DNA from: Arenicola marina | Taxonomy: Eukaryota; Annelida; Polychaeta; Arenicolidae | NCBI GenBank assembly: GCA_964019135.1 | Contig: OZ025252.1 | Span: 12,044,823-12,108,822, forward strand | DNA: 64,000 bases | Direction: 5' to 3' | Shown: positions 39,357 to 51,400 of the stretch, piece by piece | How positions within the stretch are numbered: position 1 is the first letter of the stretch | Layout: the number at the start of each line of letters is the position of its first letter | Notes under the pieces: model-generated | Seen by the model: only the letters and a program-made list of their open reading frames with translations | What the model was told of the DNA's origin: nothing | The model's database searches: none | Made by a program: the position numbers and the translations under genes

Positions 39357-41898
39357 CAAATCAAAAATCAAAAAGAATGAGATATTATCAGGCTTACCAG
39401 TCAACCAGGCCAGCAGAAAACTGTCTCAATGATAAATGATACAGATTTTGGCCATTTTCCGAATTTCGTCAAAAATCTAACAAAAATCTAGGGTTTTGAT
39501 TTTAGTGCCAAACCGTTGACGACATGTACGCGAATGCCATAAATAAAACAGCTGGCACAGCAACCTCTAGAGTCGCTAGCACAACTATGATATCGATATA
39601 ACGATTCTGATGTAAGATTTCACTAATTACTATAATTATGATTAAAACATAAAGTAATGCCGTCAATTGTTATTTTTCATTCTTGCATGTGAGGTTTAAT
39701 GCTTTTGCGATCTTCGCTGGGACCTGCTGGGAATGTTAATGTATTTTTACCGCGTTTATACTATACTGCGCGAATGGGCACTGACTGGATGATCGCATAG
39801 GATCTGGCGCACTGGTGCATAGCCGTCACGCACGAGTTGGTGGCCAGAGTCAGGCATCGGACCGTTAAGTCATATTCGGGCATGTAGAGGTCAGTTCAGT
39901 GTCAGTGTCAGACATGCATAGCATGGTAGAACGTAAATTTACCTCTTTTGGAGACGCCGGTCATGCTGTATAAGGCAAGTTTTAGTTGTTGCGTTTAGCT
40001 TTTGGCTCCCGTTTATATGTTAAGAAAACTATTGAAGGTTATAATGAAGATATTTCAATTCCTTCCGTATGGTTAATATTCCACGTAGAGGTGAGGCTTT
40101 CATTCATCGTCTCTAAAGCCATAAGTATTGGTAATGGAGTGGTCATTTATGGCGACCCGTTGGGGCTAAACGGGTCTTGACCCGTTTGGCCCTGCAGAGG
40201 AGGAAATGACAGTGGAGGTGCCCAGCACAGTGTATAAGTATTGCAGATAAACAAACTAGTCTAAGCTGACCACCAGGCGCAACATATAGTTTCATAATTT
40301 AACGGTCCAAGCCGTCGAATCTTTTATTGAGCCATTGTGTTTGCACAGAAACCGCAATACCTGACTCTATTTTCTAGACCTCTATATCTTCGGCTTATAT
40401 CTCAAGTGAGGTCAGAATAGGTTGAAGATCAAAGTCACGGTAACAGTTTTTGATGGGACTACCATTCGAATGCGCAGAAAAGCTTCTTTTTTTGGGAAAA
40501 GATGAAAGGTTGGACGTTTGGCTTTGACCATCGATGATTTTATCACTTGTTATATATGTGTGTTTGCGCTATGAAACTTTAAAGGAAACCATGATACTGG
40601 AAGGGGAACGCCCGTTAATTTTTACCATACTTGTGTTTTCCCACCACTCCATGGTAACGTTCCCGTGATCTCCCGCGCTTGTTTGTTTTAACAGGCACCC
40701 TTGTCATGAAGGGGATACTCGCGCAACGATGACGTCATTGCGCCTACATTCCAACAACCGTCGCTAAAGAAATATCCAGAAAGTGAAGAATCTGTCCGGC
40801 CTCACATCTGGAGAGTTGGTCAAAGAGACGTATGTATGTTTCATCAAGGAAAATAGACGTATGCCCTGTGCCAAATATGTTTGCATGTTGTCAACTAAGG
40901 AACCACATACCTACAAGACAATAATAGCGTACAATTTAGCAATATAGTTTATAGCTGGAAAAACAGCTAACCAATATAATAATACGCAGCAGGGTCTTAT
41001 GTAACAATAAATGTTAGGCTTGCGGTAGCGGGATCACCGTGGCGCCACCTAACAAGTGCTATTTATGTGACCGTTTTTTTTCCACAGTGCCAGCTTGATT
41101 TGTCGCAATATCGCGATATTATTCAAATGTAAATAACAACAAATCATATTAAATACGAAAATCCGGACTTTTAGCCGTCAATTCCGAAAATAAGTGACAA
41201 TACTGAGTTTCCATATGGGGTTCAGGTGGCAGCCTTTCCTTATAAGTATATGACACAGTGCCCCTTGCAAACTGAGCCCGGTTCATCGTTAGATCGTGAT
41301 CGGCGTCATGTCTATATGTCATATGTTTAATAATCTCAAAATAACCGGAGCCTCATTGTGTTAACCATGATGACATAAAAGGCAAATCTTATAGTGCTAT
41401 AGCATACAGAATGAATAAATGAATAAAGCCAATTTCAGTACTGTAGGCGCAAACCCCATGGTACAAGAACAGTTCATAATTATATACATAAAATTTAACA
41501 AAAATAGGGCAAAACGTATTCATAGAAATAGATCACGACACGCCCCACATTTAAATAATTAAATTGAATTATCAGCTGCGAGAAGGTAATTTTGCGTACA
41601 TTGGAGGCTAAATATAATTTCTTTGTTCTTCGACCTTTTGAAGTTACGGTTGAAATAAAATTGTCTTGGCTGGGATTTTCTATGATGGTAGATGCAGCTG
41701 TCGCATGGATTGATATTATTTTATTATTGTTTATTTCGTACCAAAGGATACAGTGAGCACGTATCTTTTTGTATAATGGTGGGTAAGAATATCGCCTTGT
41801 TCTTGCTTGTTTAACATTTTTATTTTTCATATACACTAGGAACCTAAGCATGGTGGAAACATTTAAAATCAACATTCAAGGAGTTAAAATATGATGAA
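39357..41898. other. Spacer with a palindrome and a CRE-like site
   Basis: AT-rich spacer. It contains a direct copy plus an inverted pair of GACCCGTT (40154-40187) and a perfect CRE TGACGTCA at 40730-40737 framed by GCGCAA and TTGCGC. A 126-codon minus-strand frame (41495-41875) is lysine/isoleucine/asparagine rich, has no family motif and lies in AT-rich DNA, so I do not call it a gene. Confidence 0.4.
40154..40187. repeat. Inverted repeat AAACGGGTC / GACCCGTTT
   Basis: AAACGGGTC at 40168-40176 and GACCCGTTT at 40179-40187 form a 9-bp perfect dyad with a two-base centre. A further direct copy of GACCCGTT lies at 40154-40161. Confidence 0.7.
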
Positions 41899-42525
41899 TC
41901 AACCCTTTGGTTTGCCATTATGAGATTTAGAAGCATCCAACTTAGAATCACTTCCCTGGATGGCTAAATTCGATAAAAGTCGCACCACTTCATTGGTATC
42001 CCCAAGGCAGCCTGAAATAAAAGAACACATTCGACAAGATAATTCTAGCGGCACTGGGAAACAATCAGCGATTAGAAGTAACAGCCGTGGGTAAGTGGAG
42101 GCAAATTAAAAATCCTGTGGGCATATCAGTAAACAGTGTCATCTTCTACTAAGTATTCCCCGTGTTTTTTACAATATTTGCAGACCCTTAACTCTCTTGG
42201 TACATTAATATGCCTTAATTCTTCAGTCGCTGGTTAATATACACTACATCTAAATCTCGACAACGCGATTATGTGCTTTAAAACACTCACACAGTCTATG
42301 TAAATTCAATTTCAATAGCACATTTAAATTCCACTGTGCTACAAATCTTACTATTTAAGCGCAATTCCGAGTATCACGCTTGCTGGCCAATGTCCTTGAG
42401 TCTTTGCTTTGCTTCGCTTAAAAATGTCATGTGTCCTACATCTTGCACGATCCAACAATATCCGAATCCTAGCCTAAACAATAACTCTTTGACCTCGGTC
42501 GCCCAGGTTCTTCTGCCAATCCTAT
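41899..42525 (-). pseudogene. Non-LTR retrotransposon ORF2 C-terminal remnant
   Basis: Minus-strand reading from 42520 gives TWATEVKELLFRLGFGYCW and FLSEAKQRLKDIGQQA, then after a stop YSELRLNSKICS. Further on come INVPRELRVCKYCKKHG with VEDDTVY, and finally CSFISGCLGDTNEVVRLL with SNLAIQ, ending in a TGA at 41899-41901. This order (W..EV..LL..LGFGY.W, QRL.D..Q.W, the zinc-binding IP.E.R.C..C.....EDE, then a helical tail) is what I know from C-termini downstream of reverse transcriptase in invertebrate non-LTR elements. TGG-to-TGA at the expected tryptophan and several other stops and frame changes show it is dead. An acceptor-like TTTTATTTCAG at about 42012-42022 initially suggested a host exon; continuity of the retroelement reading across it argues against that. 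Confidence 0.6.
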
Positions 42526-42779
42526 TGAGACATCATATGGTAAGTAGCCTTCGGCATCTATTGGTCATCCATACCCAGTAAATTGCACCACTATTTGTAG
42601 AACTTAAACTTACGTACATATCTTTTACATATCTTTTAACTGCCACATTCAGCCGGAACAATCGAGTTTGAAGCGTGGCTGGGCAGTTTCAGCACTTATT
42701 TACAAAAGTTCGTATGGGCCCTTTTTAATAGCAACACGTGTATTGAAACTCCAAATTTCACTTACATATGTTAAAATAG

Positions 42780-42950
42780 TTTGGCATCCGTCCGTCTGCG
42801 AAAGACGATGGATTTTGCAGCTTTGTTCGATTTCAAGCGATACGATTTGCGTCGCAGCACTTGCGCTTATGGCTGAACAAGCCTATCTGTGACCCACAGA
42901 GCTTCCCGCAGTCGTCGCATCGATGACCTGTCGATAGGTCTTGGTTTGTA
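42780..42950 (-). pseudogene. Retroelement 3' end with CxxC...GL..H...C zinc-binding motif
   Basis: On the minus strand from about 42945: TNQDLSTGHRCDDCGKLC followed by GSQIGLFSHKRKC, ending CDANRIA and a TGA at 42833-42835. The pattern C-x2-C-x3-C-x-S-x2-GL-x2-H-x3-C is one I associate with the extreme C-terminus of RTE-like non-LTR ORFs, and the short 3' segment after the stop (through GACGGACGGATGCC, about 42780) resembles their 3' UTR. Only this tail is present, consistent with 5' truncation on insertion. It appears unrelated to the remnant at 41899-42525, so two insertions lie side by side on the same strand. Confidence 0.5.
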
Positions 42951-43094
42951 CTCGCTGGGTGCTTAAGATAGGTAGCACCATTTTATCAAATAAATTATAC
43001 ATTCTTTTGACATCAGTAAATTTAATCTTTATGACCGTTTGCGGTATAATCACAGCTGCTTAGTGCTGATGCTGTTGATAGTGTATAGAGTGTA

Positions 43095-46000
43095 CAGGCG
43101 ATCCGAGTGACGAACAACATGTACCATACACCATAGCGGTTCTGTCGAGGGCGCGGCGATCCACGCATAAACAACATGTACCATACACCATAGCGGTTCT
43201 GTCGAGGGCGCGGCGATCCACGCATAAACAACATGTATCATACACCATAGCGGTTCTGTCGAGGGCGCGGCGATCCACGCATAAACAACATGTATCATAC
43301 ACCATAGCGGTTCTGTTGAGGGCGCGGCGATCCACCCGTCAACAACATGTACCATACACCATAGCGGTTCTGTTGAGAGCGCGGCGATCCACCCGTCAAC
43401 AACATGTATCATACACCATAGCGGTTCTGTCGAGGGCGCGGCGATCCACGCATAAACAACATGTATCATACACCATAGCGGTTCTGTTGAGGGCGCGGCG
43501 ATCCACGCGTCAACAACATGTACCATACACCATAGCGGCTCTGTTGAGGGCGCGGCGATCCACCCGTCAACAACATGTACCATACACCATAGCGGTTCTG
43601 TTGAGAGCGCGGCGATCCACCCGTCAACAACATGTATCATACACCATAGCGGTTCTGTTGAGGGCGCGGCGATCCACCCGTCAACAACATGTACCATACA
43701 CCATAGCGGTTCTGTTGAGAGCGCGGCGATCCACCCGTCAACAACATGTATCATACACCATAGCGGTTCTGTCGAGGGCGCGGCGATCCACGCGTAAACA
43801 ACATGTATCATACACCATAGCGGTTCTGTTGAGGGCGCGGCGATCCACGCGTCAACAACATGTACCATACACCATAGCGGTTCTGTTGAGAGCGCGGCGA
43901 TCCACCCGTCAACAACATGTATCATACACCATAGCGGTTCTGTCGAGGGCGCGGCGATCCACGCGTAAACAACATGTATCATACACCATAGCGGTTCTGT
44001 TGAGGGCGCGGCGATCCACGCGTCAACAACATGTACCATACACCATAGCGGTTCTGTTGAGGGCGCGGCGATCCACCCGTCAACAACATGTACCATACAC
44101 CATAGCGGTTCTGTTGAGAGCGCGGCGATCCACCCGTCAACAACATGTACCATACACCATAGCGGTTCTGTTGAGAGCGCGGCGATCCACCCGTCAACAA
44201 CATGTATCATACACCATAGCGGTTCTGTCGAGGGCGCGGCGATCCACGCGTAAACAACATGTATCATACACCATAGCGGTTCTGTCGAGGGCGCGGCGAT
44301 CCACGCGTAAACAACATGTATCATACACCATAGCGGTTCTGTCGAGGGCGCGGCGATCCACGCGTAAACAACATGTATCATACACCATAGCGGTTCTGTC
44401 GAGGGCGCGGCGATCCACGCATAAACAACATGTATCATACACCATAGCGGTTCTGTCGAGGGCGCGGCGATCCACGCGTAAACAACATGTATCATACACC
44501 ATAGCGGTTCTGTCGAGGGCGCGGCGATCCACGCATAAACAACATGTATCATACACCATAGCGGTTCTGTCGAGGGCGCGGCGATCCACGCGTAAACAAC
44601 ATGTATCATACACCATAGCGGTTCTGTCGAGGGCGCGGCGATCCACCCGTCAACAACATGTATCATACACCATAGCGGTTCTGTTGAGGGCGCGGCGATC
44701 CACGCGTAAACATGTATCATACACCATAGCGGTTCTGTCGAGGGCGCGGCGATCCACGCGTAAACATGTATCATACACCATAGCGGTTCTGTTGAGGGCG
44801 CGGCGATCCACGCATAAACAACATGTACCATACACCATAGCGGTTCTGTTGAGGGCGCGGCGATCCACGCGTAAACATGTATCATACACCATAGCGGTTC
44901 TGTTGAGGGCGCGGCGATCCACGCATAAACAACATGTACCATACACCATAGCGGTTCTGTCGAGGGCGCGGCGATCCACGCGTCAACAACATGTATCATA
45001 CACCATAGCGGTTCTGTCGAGGGCGCGGCGATCCACCCGTCAACAACATGTATCATACACCATAGCGGTTCTGTTGAGGGCGCGGCGATCCACGCGTAAA
45101 CAACATGTATCATACACCATAGCGGTTCTGTCGAGGGCGCGGCGATCCACGCGTAAACAACATGTATCATACACCATAGCGGTTCTGTTGAGGGCGCGGC
45201 GATCCACGCGTAAACATGTACCATACACCATAGCGGTTCTGTCGAGGGCGCGGCGATCCACGCATAAACAACATGTACCATACACCATAGCGGTTCTGTC
45301 GAGGGCGCGGCGATCCACGCGTCAACAACATGTATCATACACCATAGCGGTTCTGTCGAGGGCGCGGCGATTCACCCGTCAACAACATGTATCATACACC
45401 ATAGCGGTTCTGTTGAGGGCGCGGCGATCCACCCGTCAACAACATGTATCATACACCATAGCGGTTCTGTCGAGGGCGCGGCGATCCACGCGTAAACATG
45501 TATCATACACCATAGCGGTTCTGTCGAGGGCGCGGCGATCCACGCGTCAACAACATGTATCATACACCATAGCGGTTCTGTCGAGGGCGCGGCAATCCAC
45601 CCGTCAACAACATGTATCATACACCATAGCGGTTCTGTTGAGGGCGCGGCGATCCACCCGTCAACAACATGTATCATACACCATAGCGGTTCTGTCGAGG
45701 GCGCGGCGATCCACGCGTAAACAACATGTATCATACACCATAGCGGTTCTGTCGAGGGCGCGGCGATCCACGCATAAACAACATGTATCTTACACCATAG
45801 CGGTTCTGTCGAGGGCGCGGCGATCCACGCGTAAACAACATGTATCATACACCATAGCGGTTCTGTCGAGGGCGCGGCGATCCACGCGTAAAAAACATGT
45901 ATCATACACCATAGCGGTTCTGTCGAGGGCGCGGCAATCCACCCGTCAACAACATGTATCATACACCATAGCGGTTCTGTTGAGGGCGCGGCGATCCACC

Positions 46001-46506
46001 CGTCAACAACATGTATCATACACCATAGCGGTTCTGTTGAGGGCGCGGCGATCCACCCGTCAACAACATGTATCATACACCATAGCGGTTCTGTCGAGGG
46101 CGCGGCAATCCACCCGTCAACAACATGTACCATACACCATAGCGGTTCTGTCGAGGGCGCGGCGATCCACGCGTAAACAACATGTATCATACACCATAGC
46201 GGTTCTGTCGAGGGCGCGGCGATCCACGCATAAACAACATGTATCTTACACCATAGCGGTTCTGTCGAGGGCGCGGCGATCCACGCGTAAACAACATGTA
46301 TCATACACCATAGCGGTTCTGTCGAGGGCGCGGCGATCCACCCGTCAACAACATGTATCATACACCATAGCGGTTCTGTCGAGGGCGCGGCGATCCACCC
46401 GTCAACAACATGTATCATACACCATAGCGGTTCTGTCGAGGGCGCGGCGATCCACCCGTCAACAACATGTACCATACACCATAGCGGTTCTGTCGAGGGC
46501 GCGGCG
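43095..46506. repeat. 57-bp minisatellite array (array 6)
   Basis: About 60 copies of a 57-bp unit: ATGTATCATACACCATAGCG, GTTCTGTCGAGGGCGCGGCG, ATCCACGCGTAAACAAC, with 54-bp variants lacking AAC. Because 57 is a multiple of three, frames of 1090 residues (plus) and 762 residues (minus) stay open with 19-residue peptide repeats. Open frames on both strands point to repeat artefact. Binary variation is concentrated at GTCGAG/GTTGAG, ACGCGTAAA/ACCCGTCAA and GTACC/GTATC. Confidence 0.97.
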
Positions 46507-46945
46507 CAAGCTCCCCGCACGGTGGCGCTACGCAAGCTCCGCTTTTACCGCTGCTGTCGGCCGGGGGGTCAAATTTCAAGATTCTTGAAAAACGGTCAAA
46601 TCAGCTGTAATTTTCTGCTACATTATAGTTTTCAACAATCAAACATAAAAATAACGAGCTTTGCGTATTTAATACAGCAAAACACATCTTGTACCCTTTC
46701 GAAAAAGTTATAATTGTGACAGAACTCTTTCTTTTCATCACATGATTTCATGCGTTATTAGGCTTAGGCTGGGTCCCAGCATTAATTTGTAGAAATGCGC
46801 GACGCATTTTTCCTATCAATCTACGCAGCGTCGCCCTGGCGAGCGAGGGTGGAAATGCATTCAGGACGTAGGCGACAACAGAGATATAATGGAGCCCTAG
46901 CGAAGTGAGTCGAAGGCAGAGAGTGGGCGCGGCGATCCACTCGTA
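46507..46945 (+). mobile_element. Dispersed repeat, plus-strand copy
   Basis: Matches the minus strand at 60250-60582 in order: AAGCTCCCCGCACGGTGG, CTACGCAAGCTCCGCTTTTA, TCAAGATTCTTGAAAAACG, CGAAAAAGTTATAA, CGCCCTGGCGAGC, GCGACAACAGAGAT and GAAGGCAGAGAGTG. This copy has about 100 extra bases (46716-46825) between the two halves. It begins directly at the right edge of array 6. No coding or tRNA-like head was recognised, so the class is unknown. Confidence 0.75.
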
Positions 46946-47056
46946 TTCTCTCAAGACACCCTGACGCAGTAACGCTACTTCAATCGCGTTAAAAACTGCT
47001 CCCTTAAGCGAGAAATCACAACTCCGTTCAAGACACCGCTCCCGCAAGCGATCATC

Positions 47057-47321
47057 TTTATGACCACCCCCACCACCCACTGGAGCCCAACGACCGGGCT
47101 TTCACGCCCGGACTTTCGTGTCATATCTATATGACCACCCCCACCACCCACTGGAACCCAAAGACCGGGCTTTCACGCCTGGACTTTCGTGTCATATCTA
47201 TATGACCACCCCCACCACCCACTGACACCAAAAGACCGGGCGTTCAGGCTCGGACTTTCATGTCATATCTATATGACCACCCCCACCACCCACTGGAACC
47301 CAAAGACCGGGCTTTCAGACG
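47057..47321. repeat. 71-bp tandem repeat, about 3.7 copies
   Basis: Unit starts ATGACCACCCCCACCACCCA and ends TTTCGTGTCATATCTAT. Each unit carries GACCGGGCTTTC; in the first copy CCGGGC and GCCCGG form a 6-bp stem around TTTCAC. A C-rich run follows at 47414-47426. Confidence 0.9.
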
Positions 47322-48385
47322 CGGCGTCTCTTATCTCAAATTCCATAACCCACGATATTGTGGTGTGGTTTTCATTTAGATATGACTCGAAAGTCCAGAA
47401 TTGAGCCTCATGCCCCCCCCCCCCCCATCGTGCTTTGCTGATGTTAGAGATGTTAACTCTCCACTGGCCCACCCGTCAGTCGTCTCGGTTAACTTTTGCC
47501 AAGAAATCTGTCGTTCGCCTCTGTCCATTGGCACGATTAGGTCGGTCATGTAACATGTACGCAAGGACACATGGGGATCAACAAATGATGCACTTGGCCT
47601 GCGCCCACGCCAAGCGTTCGTCGTTCACAAGTAGATTGGAAGCTGGTGGTAAACAGCGTGCGCGAGAGTCCGTGCTTCGAAGGTCCACCACTTGGTTCCT
47701 ATGTTCGTTAAAGAATATAAATCCCCGTTAGAGGGCGCTCTCAATCGCGCACTTTGAAGTTAAGGTGAACAGCAGCGCCCTCTGTGACAGGAAATTCACG
47801 TTTACAAAGGGAGCCAGGCTACATTCACAGTCAAGTTGAGGCTCCCTAAAACCTTTTTGCAAACACATATAAATGAGAAATACTTGTTTGTTGTTTGAAA
47901 TGTGATAGCGAAAGAATTAATCTATATGGAAATGTGATATTTTAACCCCAGTGTTCCTCTTAATCTTTGTGAAAACACCCCGTGGAAAATACAGGCTGGA
48001 ACCGATACCAATCGTGGCGCCATATTTGTCTTGCAAACACAGGACAAAGGAGAAATCTTTTTGATTGTTTGGAAGAATTTTATAGCTAAAAGTTAATTTA
48101 TGCAAAACTGATATCATTCCCAGCTGTGTGCATCCGGATAAGTCTCCCGATGATAGGTCATCTGCTGCTTACTAACGCCTATCATTTTCAATATCTTTTG
48201 GAAGAGAAACACTAGTGGATATAATAAAAGTTATTATATGTTTTCTTTTATGTTCTAATTTGAATCTACAAAATAATGTACAACTATATATTTATTTCAA
48301 CAAGCAAATTATCAAACCTATTAAATAATGATTGTTGCATATGTTGGCATATTCAGTGAGAAGTGAAGGTCGTCTGGAGTCATAG
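47322..48385. other. Upstream region of the globin gene
   Basis: No exon recognised. It contains a poly-C run (47414-47426) and two GCGCCCTCT-type words facing each other at 47727-47742 and 47768-47777, which resemble CTCF cores but are also common in dispersed repeats. Confidence 0.4.
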
Positions 48386-48393
48386 TCTATAAG
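48386..48393 (+). promoter_or_regulatory. Candidate globin TATA element TCTATAAG
   Basis: TCTATAAG lies 66 bases before the globin ATG; a second AT-rich element TATTTATAG follows at 48406-48414. Either could place the transcription start between about 48415 and 48440. Confidence 0.4.
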
Positions 48394-48448
48394 TGTTTTC
48401 CGCTCTATTTATAGCGTAATCAAACTGGTGATACAGGAAGGTGTTGCT

Positions 48449-48456
48449 TGACGTCA
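48449..48456 (+). promoter_or_regulatory. Perfect CRE (TGACGTCA) just before the globin start codon
   Basis: The palindromic ATF/CREB consensus ends two bases before the ATG at 48459. Given the TATA position it would fall in the 5' UTR rather than upstream of the start site. Confidence 0.5.
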
Positions 48457-48458
48457 CA

Positions 48459-51400
48459 ATGGGATGTATCCAAGGCAAGGCTGAGGAGGAGCCAGAGAAG
48501 GACCCACCGCCTATCGGAGCCACAGACGCCCCGCCTAAAACGGTCGACCCTCGTTTGCCGTTCGACAACTACAGACAATTGTTTCAAATGAAGAACTCCT
48601 GGAAAGCTGTCAGTCGTGCCTTGGGAGACACGGCCAAGGACAACTTAATCAGGTGACAAGCTTGTGGTTGTCACTGCTGCCTATGTACGATCTCCTTCCA
48701 TCCAACTAAAAGTCAGGTCAAAAGCATTGCTATGCAAATTATCTCTAAGGCATAAATGTTGCATAACGTTCAATGTAATTCACACAAGTATTAGCATCGT
48801 TAGCTTTATTTCCGAGATTAAAACATTTTGTCCCGATGACTATGGTAATAATTGCCAGAATACCACACTGTGATGCTCCTTGTGATGATGTTGCTAGCCG
48901 AAATATTAATATCCTAGATAATGGAATGCCGTGACTTCCAGCGCCCAGAGCGTCAGAGAGTGGGCCGCCGTGACGCGCCCAGCTACCGTGACGGTAAACC
49001 TCAGTGACCGCCTTGCATGTGCTTGCTTTTAGATTTTTCGCCACCCACCCCGAGCATAAGGCACTCCACAAAAACTTGGTGGCGCTGGAGACAGAAGAGC
49101 AGATGAGAGCCAGTACGGCCTTTGAGAACGCGGCTCTCGCCATCTACGATACATTCGATGAGGCGATGGAGGTTCTCGATAAAGTGGACATGTCTATTGA
49201 TTGCTTCAAGCGGGCTGGGCGGGCCCACGTCAATATCGAAGGATTTAAAGCAGATTATTTCAAGGTAGGTTCTTTTCGTCATATGTCGTAATATAATATG
49301 TATCATAGCAAAGATATTAGTACACCAAGATAGGTCATACGGCGCGCCCATTGTAAAATGTGTAATGCGGCAAGTAGTGGCGCCCTGTTAACGGCCCTGT
49401 TAAAGGCGCCCTGTTAACTAAAAATATGATAATCGCTATTAATCGAGTTGATATAAAGCCTGGTGGTATCCTTTAAAGCTTTCAGGTATATTTGACACTA
49501 AATATGTGCATTTTTTTAGTGTTGATGCGGCAATGATTAGGCCTAGCCGTTAGTGCCACCAAGGCTTTATATAAATATATGTTCCGAGAACGTCATTCAA
49601 TGGCAGTCTACTTTTTGATTTGGGGGTGGGGGGGGGGGGGGGGGGAGCTGTTTTTCCTAACTTGCTGATAATTTTGCTGCTTGTTAGCGATTATAATAAG
49701 ACTACAACTTCGTAATTATTTAGCACAGGTGTCAGTGGGGCGGGTGGGGGGGGCTGGTTTCCCTAACTTGCTGATACTTTTGTTGCTGCTTTTTAGCGAT
49801 TATAATAGAATAAGACTACAACTTCATAATTATTTAGCACAGGTGTTAGGGAAACCAGCAGGTGGGTTCCTACTGTGTTTCGAATAGGCTGTGGGGGACC
49901 CCTACCCCCCCCCCCCCCTTTGATTTACTTTGCCTGATCGATTTTTAAATGCCTTTACTGGCATCAATCGCCCGCTTCGTCGTTGGCGATAATAGAGAAT
50001 TGTCAGCAGTTGTGGAGGTGATAATCGATGCACCATATCCATGACTGATAAAATTAAAGCAAGACGCAGGTTTTATCTTTCTTTTTCCTTGGGGAATCTG
50101 AAAAAACGACGTTTCTGGACATTTCTTTCGCGAATTCGCGCCATTCATGGCAGAACAACGCCATGGCTCACCGCTTGGCGGCGCCACCGGAGAACGATTA
50201 CAAGGAAATCGCCGTATGACCTATCTTGGTGTACTAATATCTTTGATAATAAGTAAAACCTTAAAGAGCGAGCGCAACTATTTTCGGACTGAAAAGTTGT
50301 ACTGGCGACTGCGGACGAAAGAAAACCAGTCAGGGAGAACCGAAACAGTTGCACAGTCAGAACGCCCTCTGCTGAGTGGCAAATTGCAAGGTTGGGATAC
50401 ATAGCGCGGTTTTAGTGTAATGTGAAGTCCTAGCATTTGAGCAATATGTTGATTACCTGTTTAGGGTAGATAATTTAATGATTAAGGACGTGACATAGCG
50501 CATTTTGACCCGTGTCTGGCGGATAATGTTTTGGCGCCGATGACATTTGCTCCAAACTCATCGAGAAAAGTCTGATGGGGCTGTTACGCAAAACAACTGA
50601 AGCTATGCATCTACACACCATTATGGGGTGCCGTAGCGGATTTAATTAAGACTGACACGAGGGATCACTATGGCAAGGCAACTCTCCGTGCATCAAGATG
50701 GCACCATGCCACACACACCCCACCCCTCCAACCGCTGTGTTTTCTGGCTCTTACAACAGCAAACAACACAATCAAATTAGTACATCAGTGGTATCCTCTA
50801 ACAATAATATATGAACTCCCGATCTCGAACCTAAGTGTAACTAGATACTGTAGGTGGCGTGAGCTCTCCGAAAAATGGGTTGGGTCCACTGTGCGTGGCG
50901 TCAGCTCTCCGAAGAATGGGGTGGGTCCACTGTGGGTGGCGTGACCTCTCCGAAGAATGGGGTGGGTCCACTGTGGGTGGGGTGAGCTCTCCGAAGAATG
51001 GGGTGGGTCCACTGCGGGTGGCGTGAGCTCCCCGAAGAATGGGGTGGGTCCACTGTGGGTGGCGTGAGCTCTCCGAAGCATGGGGTGGGTCCACTGTGGG
51101 TGGGGTGAGCTCTCCGAAGAATGGGGTGGGTCCACTGCGGGTGGCGTGAGCTCCCCGAAGAATGGGGTGGGTCCACTGTGGGTGGCGTGAGCTCTCCGAA
51201 GAATGGGGTGGGTCCACTGTGGGTGGCGTGAGCTCTCCGAAGCATGGGGTGGGTCCACTGTGGGTGGGGTGAGCTCTCCGAAGAATGGGGTGGGTCCACT
51301 GTGGGTGGCGTGAGCTCTCCGAAGAATGGGGTGGGTCCATTGTGGGTGGCGTGAGCTCCCCGAAGAATGAGGTGGGTTCACTGCGGGTGGCGTGAGCTCC

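Noticed and set aside
41495-41875. A 126-codon minus-strand frame.
   Set aside because: Composition follows the AT-rich DNA; no domain, splice or promoter support.
41899-42022. Terminal coding exon of a host gene on the minus strand, with a good acceptor TTTTATTTCAG and 35 codons to a stop.
   Set aside because: The same reading frame continues through the supposed acceptor into sequence that fits the tail of a non-LTR retroelement, and retroelement motifs lie directly upstream.
43050-46588. A 1090-residue plus-strand frame and a 762-residue minus-strand frame with 19-residue repeats.
   Set aside because: The 57-bp unit is a multiple of three; both strands are equally open and there is no promoter or unique flanking domain.
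47727-47777. Convergent CTCF site pair upstream of the globin gene.
   Set aside because: Only the GCGCCCTCT core is shared; this word is frequent in invertebrate dispersed repeats and the flanking consensus positions fail.
49001-49351. Antisense frame over globin exon 2.
   Set aside because: Shadow of the real coding strand.
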